DNA of 17,215 nucleotides from contig JAHHRK010000026.1 in the NCBI GenBank assembly GCA_020025795.1, positions 1 through 17,215 on the forward strand, written 5' to 3'. The position numbers and the translations under genes were made by a program. This document shows, one piece after another, positions 13,370-17,215 of this stretch (its first letter is position 1; each line of letters opens with the position of its first letter). This DNA comes from Faecalibacterium sp. (GTDB taxonomy: Bacteria; Bacillota; Clostridia; Oscillospirales; Ruminococcaceae). The notes beneath the pieces were generated by a model, which was not told the DNA's origin, did not search any database, and saw only the letters and a program-made list of their open reading frames with translations.

Positions 13370-15145
13370 ATGAAGCAGCTCATTTCTCGTCGTTCCTTTT
13401 TGCAGGGTACCGGCATTGTAGCCGCTACCGCTGCACTGACCGCTTGCGGTGGTAATAAGAACCCCACCTCTGGTCCTGCTAATGCAGACAATCAAGATTT
13501 CAGCGCTGTGCTAGCTGAGTTCAAAAAGCCCGCTGCCGCTCTGCAGGATTGGGGCAATCAGTTCGATCCTCTGGTGGATCAGATCCGCAGCGAAACCGAT
13601 TCGGTTAAGCGCGAAGCGCTGATGCACGAAGCAGAAGATCTGCTGATGGGCACCTGGTGCCTGATGCCGATTTACTTCTACACCAACGTGTATCTGCAGA
13701 AGGAATACATCTCCGACGTTTACAACAACGTCTTCGGCATGAAGCGTTTTTACTACGCAAAGAACTCCAATAACAACAATGCCAGCATGAACGTCAACCT
13801 GGCATCTGAGCCCGATGTTCTGGACCCGTCCCGCAGCACCACCGTTGACGGTGGCTGCCTTGCCTGCAATATGTTCCTGGGTCTGATGAACAACGATGCA
13901 GCAGGCAAGGTTATTCCCGGTTGTGCTGCAGAACAACCCAAGATTTCCGATGACGGCCTGGTTTACACCTTTACCATCCGTGAAGGTCTGAAGTGGTCTG
14001 ACGGCGAAAAGCTGGACGCAAACGATTTCGTTTACTCCTGGAACCGTGCCGCTGATCCCGCTACCCAGTCCGACTACATCTACCTGTTCGACATCGTGGC
14101 AAAGAATGATGACGGCACCCTGAAGGTAGAAGCATCTGCTGACGGCCTGACCCTGACGGTAACACTGATTGCACCCTGTCCCTACTTCCTGGATCTGTGT
14201 GCATTCCCCACTTTCTTCCCTGTTCCGAAGAAGTTTATCGAAGCACATGCTGACAGCTCCAACCCCAGCGCATGGACGCAGGAAGCCGGTTTCGTTACCA
14301 ACGGTGCTTATACCTGCACCGCATGGTCTCACGGCGAAAGCCTGACCCTGACGGCAAACCCCAACTTCGTTTTTGCAAGCGATGTTACAATGCCTGAACT
14401 GAACTTCATGCTGAGCGCCGACACTACCGCTATTTACACTGCCTTCACCAGCGGCAACCTGGATTTCGCAGGCTCTGTACCCAGCGACGAAATGGAAACG
14501 CTGAAGAAGGGCAACGAACTGCGCATCGACCCGTACCTGGGCACTTACTACGCATGCTGCAACTCCAAGAGCGAAGTATTCAACGCCGGTCGTACGCCGG
14601 AACAGGCTTGCGCACTGCGTAAGGCACTGTGCCTGTCTATCGACCGCGACTACATCATTGATGCTGTTGCACAGGGTGGCCAGCTGCCTGCAAACTGCTT
14701 TGTTTCTGACGGCGCAGCGGACGGCCACGGCGATTTGTTCCGTAAAAATGATGACGCTTACACCTATCCCGTTTCTGATGCAACTGGTTACTTCAACACC
14801 GATGTAACCATGAACACCGACGAAGTTGTATCCCTGCTGGGTGCAGCTGGTCTGGCTTTGGATGACGACGGCATGGTCAGCTCTGACACCCCGTTCTCCT
14901 TCTCTTACCTGACCAACCCCGGCGTGCACGTTTCCATGGCCGAGGCAATGCAGCAGGACTTCGCTGCTCTGGGCATTGACATGAAGATCGACACTCAGGA
15001 GTGGAAGGTCTTCCTGAATACCCGTAAGCAGGGCAACTACGATATGGCTCGTAACGGCTGGGTCATGGACTACAATGACCCCATCAACGAGCTGGAGATG
15101 TGGACCACCAAGTCCGGCAACAACGACGCCCAGTTCGGCAAATAA
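13370..15145 (+). CDS. oppA: Peptide-binding lipoprotein (SBP family 5), apparently circularly permuted
   Basis: A 591-residue binding protein of the OppA/DppA family with lipoprotein signal SRRSFLQGTG and lipobox LTAC (Cys26). The order of parts is abnormal. Residues about 62-131 (NQFDPLVDQIRSETDSVKRE, ALMHEAEDLL, CLMPIYFYTNVYLQ, VFGMKRFYYAK) are the segment that normally ends family-5 proteins. An Asn-rich linker (NSNNNNAS, 132-139) then leads to the normal mature N-terminus, MNVNLASEPDVLDPSRST. The middle is ordinary: GLVYTFTIREGLKWSDGEKL (196-215), NDFVYSW, FVTNGAYTCTAW, LRKALCLSIDRDYI. The protein stops at 591 just after WTTKSGNNDAQFGK, where the usual C-terminal segment would begin. No remnant of that segment follows the stop. 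The start has AGAGGGG 10 nt upstream. It presumably delivers peptides to OppBCDF. Assignment to the family is firm; the permutation is read from motif order against remembered homologues. Confidence 0.93.
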   Translation: MKQLISRRSFLQGTGIVAATAALTACGGNKNPTSGPANADNQDFSAVLAEFKKPAAALQDWGNQFDPLVDQIRSETDSVKREALMHEAEDLLMGTWCLMPIYFYTNVYLQKEYISDVYNNVFGMKRFYYAKNSNNNNASMNVNLASEPDVLDPSRSTTVDGGCLACNMFLGLMNNDAAGKVIPGCAAEQPKISDDGLVYTFTIREGLKWSDGEKLDANDFVYSWNRAADPATQSDYIYLFDIVAKNDDGTLKVEASADGLTLTVTLIAPCPYFLDLCAFPTFFPVPKKFIEAHADSSNPSAWTQEAGFVTNGAYTCTAWSHGESLTLTANPNFVFASDVTMPELNFMLSADTTAIYTAFTSGNLDFAGSVPSDEMETLKKGNELRIDPYLGTYYACCNSKSEVFNAGRTPEQACALRKALCLSIDRDYIIDAVAQGGQLPANCFVSDGAADGHGDLFRKNDDAYTYPVSDATGYFNTDVTMNTDEVVSLLGAAGLALDDDGMVSSDTPFSFSYLTNPGVHVSMAEAMQQDFAALGIDMKIDTQEWKVFLNTRKQGNYDMARNGWVMDYNDPINELEMWTTKSGNNDAQFGK

Positions 15146-15212
15146 TCCATTTGTTTCCTAATCTTTTTTACCACCTTCTTTTTGCTAACTAACACATTTC
15201 TCTCCAAAATAT

Positions 15213-15261
15213 AAACACCCCGGACACTGTGCAAACGCACAGCGTTCCGGGGTGTTTTTTT
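15213..15261. terminator. Strong intrinsic terminator between oppA and the convergent trigger-factor gene
   Basis: A 12-bp perfect outer stem (AAACACCCCGGA 15213-15224, TCCGGGGTGTTT 15246-15257) encloses a second perfect stem (CTGTGC/GCACAG, loop AAAC), followed by a T tract to 15261. It ends oppA. In the other direction the stem is followed by TTTATATTTT, so it may also serve the minus-strand gene. Nothing else is seen in 15262-15330. Confidence 0.9.
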
Positions 15262-15330
15262 ACGGCTGCTATAAAGAAGCGATGTCCTGCTGCATAGATC
15301 AACTGGGCATTGCTTTTTTCTATTTTTGAA

Positions 15331-16629
15331 TCAGTTGTCCTGCACGATGGTGCTGTGCGCTACCACAAAATCTGCGGCACGTATTGCGCAGAGGCTGTGG
15401 CGCACCGTGCGGCGATCGTTCTGCTCTGCATACTGTTCGGCCGTGCAGCCCAGGCGCTCCGCCTCGCGCTCGATTTCCGCATCCACATCTGCTTCCGTAG
15501 GCTCCAGCCCTTCGATCCGTGCCACTTCCAGCAAGGCCAAATGAACACGCACCTGCTCCTCTGCGGCAAGCCGCAATCTGTGAGAAAGCTGCTCCATCGT
15601 CGTTCCGGTTTCTTCCAGATATACCTCAAGCGGCTTGCGCATCATGGCTAACTGCTGACGCAGCTGCTCCAGCTGTGCCTGATAGGCATCCTCTGTCAGC
15701 AGATCCGGCAGCTTGCCGGTGCTGTGCTTGCCCAGCTGGCGCACAATGTCTGTGCGTGCCCGATTCATGGCATTTTCCACGCGCATTTCATCCAGCTTCT
15801 GGCGCACCTGCGCTTTATACTCTTCCAGCGTATCTACGCCGCCGGCTCGCTTGGCAAAGGCATCGTCCAGTGCAGGCACCTGCCGCAGATACAACTCCTT
15901 TAGCTTTGTCTGGAACACTGCCGGCTTGCCTGCCAGTTCCTTAGCCGGATATGCTTCGGGGAATGTAACATGAATCTCAAATGCATCGCCCGGGCAGTGG
16001 CCCAGAACAGCCTCCTCGAAGCCGGGAATCATTCGACCTGAGCCCAGCTCCAACGGCTGATCTTCGGCTTTTCCGCCTGCGAAGGCCACACCATCCTGGA
16101 AGCCTTCAAAATCCAGCACAGCTGTCATGCCGTTTTCGGCAGGACCGGACTGATCCAGCTTTTTCGTCATCATCATACGTCTGCGCTGGATGTAATGATC
16201 CACATCGTTGGCGCCCAACGGATTGGGCTTGCAGTGTGCTGTAAATCCGGTATAACACTCCAGCGTGATTTCCGGCTTGTTTACGATAGTAGCCGTCACG
16301 CCAAAGCCTTTTTCCGTAGAAGCATACAGCAACTCATATGCTGGCTCTGTCACCGGCTCCAAACCAAGCTCCACAATAGTCTGCTCGACCAAATCAGGCA
16401 TCTGTCCTGCCATGCAGTCGTTGATGGCATCATACCAGAATACGCTTTCACCCTTTTCCTTTTCAATGGCAGCGCGATCTGCCTGGCCCAGTTCAAAGCC
16501 GGGAATCTGAATCTGGTCTCGGCTGCGCAGGTATGCCGCCTGCACAGCATTTTCCAGTTCCTGTGCGTCTGCCTCAAAGGTAAAGCGATAGATATCCTTT
16601 TCCGGCGTTTCAATATTGACCCGTCTCAT
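15331..16629 (-). CDS. tig: Trigger factor-like chaperone/peptidyl-prolyl isomerase with degenerate ribosome-docking motif
   Basis: A 432-residue cytosolic protein with the trigger factor layout. The N-terminal domain (1-about 130) includes FWYDAINDCM and ELGLEPVTEPA. An FKBP-type isomerase domain is at about 155-245 (ENGMTAVLDFEGFQDGVAFA, GGKAEDQPLELGSG, IPGFEEAVLG, VTFPEAYPAKELAGKPAVF). A helical C-terminal chaperone domain follows, from LDDAFAKRAGGVDTLEEYK onward. The ribosome-binding loop, normally GFRKGKxP, reads GFELGQAD (44-51), with the Arg and Lys replaced by Glu and Leu and the Pro lost. Start ATG 16627-16629 follows GGGAGG by 9 nt; a longer frame from 16683 lacks a site. It is monocistronic with an extended -10 promoter. 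It may be a second trigger factor paralogue rather than the housekeeping one, since it is not beside clpP/clpX. Confidence 0.93.
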   Translation of the reverse strand: MRRVNIETPEKDIYRFTFEADAQELENAVQAAYLRSRDQIQIPGFELGQADRAAIEKEKGESVFWYDAINDCMAGQMPDLVEQTIVELGLEPVTEPAYELLYASTEKGFGVTATIVNKPEITLECYTGFTAHCKPNPLGANDVDHYIQRRRMMMTKKLDQSGPAENGMTAVLDFEGFQDGVAFAGGKAEDQPLELGSGRMIPGFEEAVLGHCPGDAFEIHVTFPEAYPAKELAGKPAVFQTKLKELYLRQVPALDDAFAKRAGGVDTLEEYKAQVRQKLDEMRVENAMNRARTDIVRQLGKHSTGKLPDLLTEDAYQAQLEQLRQQLAMMRKPLEVYLEETGTTMEQLSHRLRLAAEEQVRVHLALLEVARIEGLEPTEADVDAEIEREAERLGCTAEQYAEQNDRRTVRHSLCAIRAADFVVAHSTIVQDN

Positions 16630-16697
16630 AGTTGCTTTCCTCCCTTTTGGCCACCCACAATACCGACGCAGTGCGGGCAACACTTTTCTATGTGGGC

Positions 16698-16706
16698 ATT
16701 ATACCA
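16698..16706 (-). promoter_or_regulatory. Extended -10 promoter of the trigger-factor gene
   Basis: On the minus strand TGGTATAAT combines a perfect TATAAT (16703-16698) with the TGN extension (16706-16704). No good -35 is seen at 17 nt, as is common for extended -10 promoters. The start would be near 16691, about 60 nt before the ATG. Confidence 0.65.
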
Positions 16707-16755
16707 TATATTTGCTTTTTCCGCATACTTTTGCGTGTTTTCCCGTGAATACGGA

Positions 16756-16784
16756 TTGACGCGGAGACATTTTGTGAGTACAAT
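16756..16784 (+). promoter_or_regulatory. Promoter of the DUF1622 gene
   Basis: TTGACG (16756-16761), a 17-nt spacer and TACAAT (16779-16784) are each 5/6 matches. It is divergent from the trigger-factor promoter, whose -10 lies about 50 bp to the left. The leader to ATG 16816 is about 25 nt and holds AAAGGAG. Confidence 0.75.
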
Positions 16785-16815
16785 GGGTATCGTATCAAAT
16801 TAAAGGAGAGATATC

Positions 16816-17187
16816 ATGTTACTGGAACATTTTAACGAAATGGTGATTCCCCTCATCATTGCACTGGCTGAGACCATGGGCATTCTGATCGTTGTATACA
16901 GCCTGATCAAGTGCTTCATTGCCTATGTGCTGCGCATCTTCAAGAAGAGCAACTGCCCTCTGGAAGAAGATCTGGCTGAAGGCCTGTCTGCTGCACTGGA
17001 ATTCATGATGGGTGCCGAAATCCTCAAGACCATCAGCGTCCCCAATATGAACGAGCTGATCGTTCTGGGCCTGATCATTCTGATGCGTGTCGTACTTAGC
17101 CTGCTGATTCACTTCGAGCTCAGCCAGGAAGAAAAGCGTCACGACCTGGCACAGAAGCAGCGTGAAGCTGCTACCAGCCATCAGTAA
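16816..17187 (+). CDS. DUF1622 family small membrane protein
   Basis: A 123-residue protein. A first hydrophobic stretch (about 10-40: VIPLIIALAETMGILIVVYS) is followed by a basic stretch (RIFKKSN), a helical middle with LEEDLAEGLSAALEFMMGAE and ILKTISVPNMNELIVLGLII, and a last helix (LMRVVLSLLIHFEL) ending in a charged tail. The pattern of LxxGLxxALEFxxxAEIxKT then PxxxELxxLxxIIxxRxxLSxxxxxEL is that of Pfam DUF1622, whose function is unknown. AAAGGAG stands 7 nt before the ATG. The gene has its own promoter and is not part of an operon in view. The last 28 bases of the window after its stop hold nothing recognisable. Confidence 0.88.
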   Translation: MLLEHFNEMVIPLIIALAETMGILIVVYSLIKCFIAYVLRIFKKSNCPLEEDLAEGLSAALEFMMGAEILKTISVPNMNELIVLGLIILMRVVLSLLIHFELSQEEKRHDLAQKQREAATSHQ

Positions 17188-17215
17188 AGCATCGCTTTTG
17201 AAATCAGTCTGCACT

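Noticed and set aside
13559..13565. CAGTTCG shared by the start of the moved OppA segment and the 3' end of oppA (15131-15137), as a possible recombination trace
   Set aside because: Seven bases recur often by chance in 1.8 kb, and both encode an ordinary Gln-Phe; not evidence for a mechanism.

Overview
The window looks like chromosomal DNA of a gut Firmicute of the Oscillospiraceae/Ruminococcaceae type (Faecalibacterium, Gemmiger or Subdoligranulum-like). This is inferred from moderate GC with a strong bias toward CTG, CGC and GCA codons, AGGAGG-type ribosome binding sites, 17-bp-spaced sigma-A-like promoters, and lipoproteins starting with an SRRSFL signal and an LTAC lipobox. I ran no database search.

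Left part (1-8552): the 3' end of a probable LysR-type regulator converges, through a shared terminator, on a galacto-N-biose/lacto-N-biose (GNB/LNB) utilisation locus. One arm on the minus strand encodes a sugar-binding lipoprotein, two MalF/MalG-type permeases, a 64-residue membrane protein and a GH112 phosphorylase (LnpA). The divergent plus-strand arm encodes an AraC-family regulator and an N-acetylhexosamine 1-kinase (NahK). The implied pathway is uptake of the disaccharide, phosphorolysis to galactose-1-phosphate plus GalNAc or GlcNAc, and phosphorylation of the amino sugar. No ABC ATPase, galT or galE lies in the window, so these must be supplied from elsewhere. About 520 bp of AT-rich divergent control region separates the arms and carries two predicted promoters and a nested dyad element.

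Middle part (8553-15261): a long leader with a strong promoter precedes oppBCDF, encoding a peptide/nickel-type ABC importer. It is followed by a weak terminator, a separate promoter and an oppA-like lipoprotein gene. That lipoprotein is the most unusual object in the window. The segment that normally forms the C-terminus of family-5 binding proteins sits directly after the signal peptide and is joined by an Asn-rich linker to the normal N-terminal strand. The protein then stops where the moved segment would usually begin. This is the pattern of a circular permutation.

Right part (15262-17215): a strong terminator separates oppA from a convergent trigger-factor gene whose ribosome-docking motif is degenerate. 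A divergent gene for a DUF1622-type small membrane protein ends the window. I found no tRNA, rRNA, CRISPR array, insertion sequence or phage gene.
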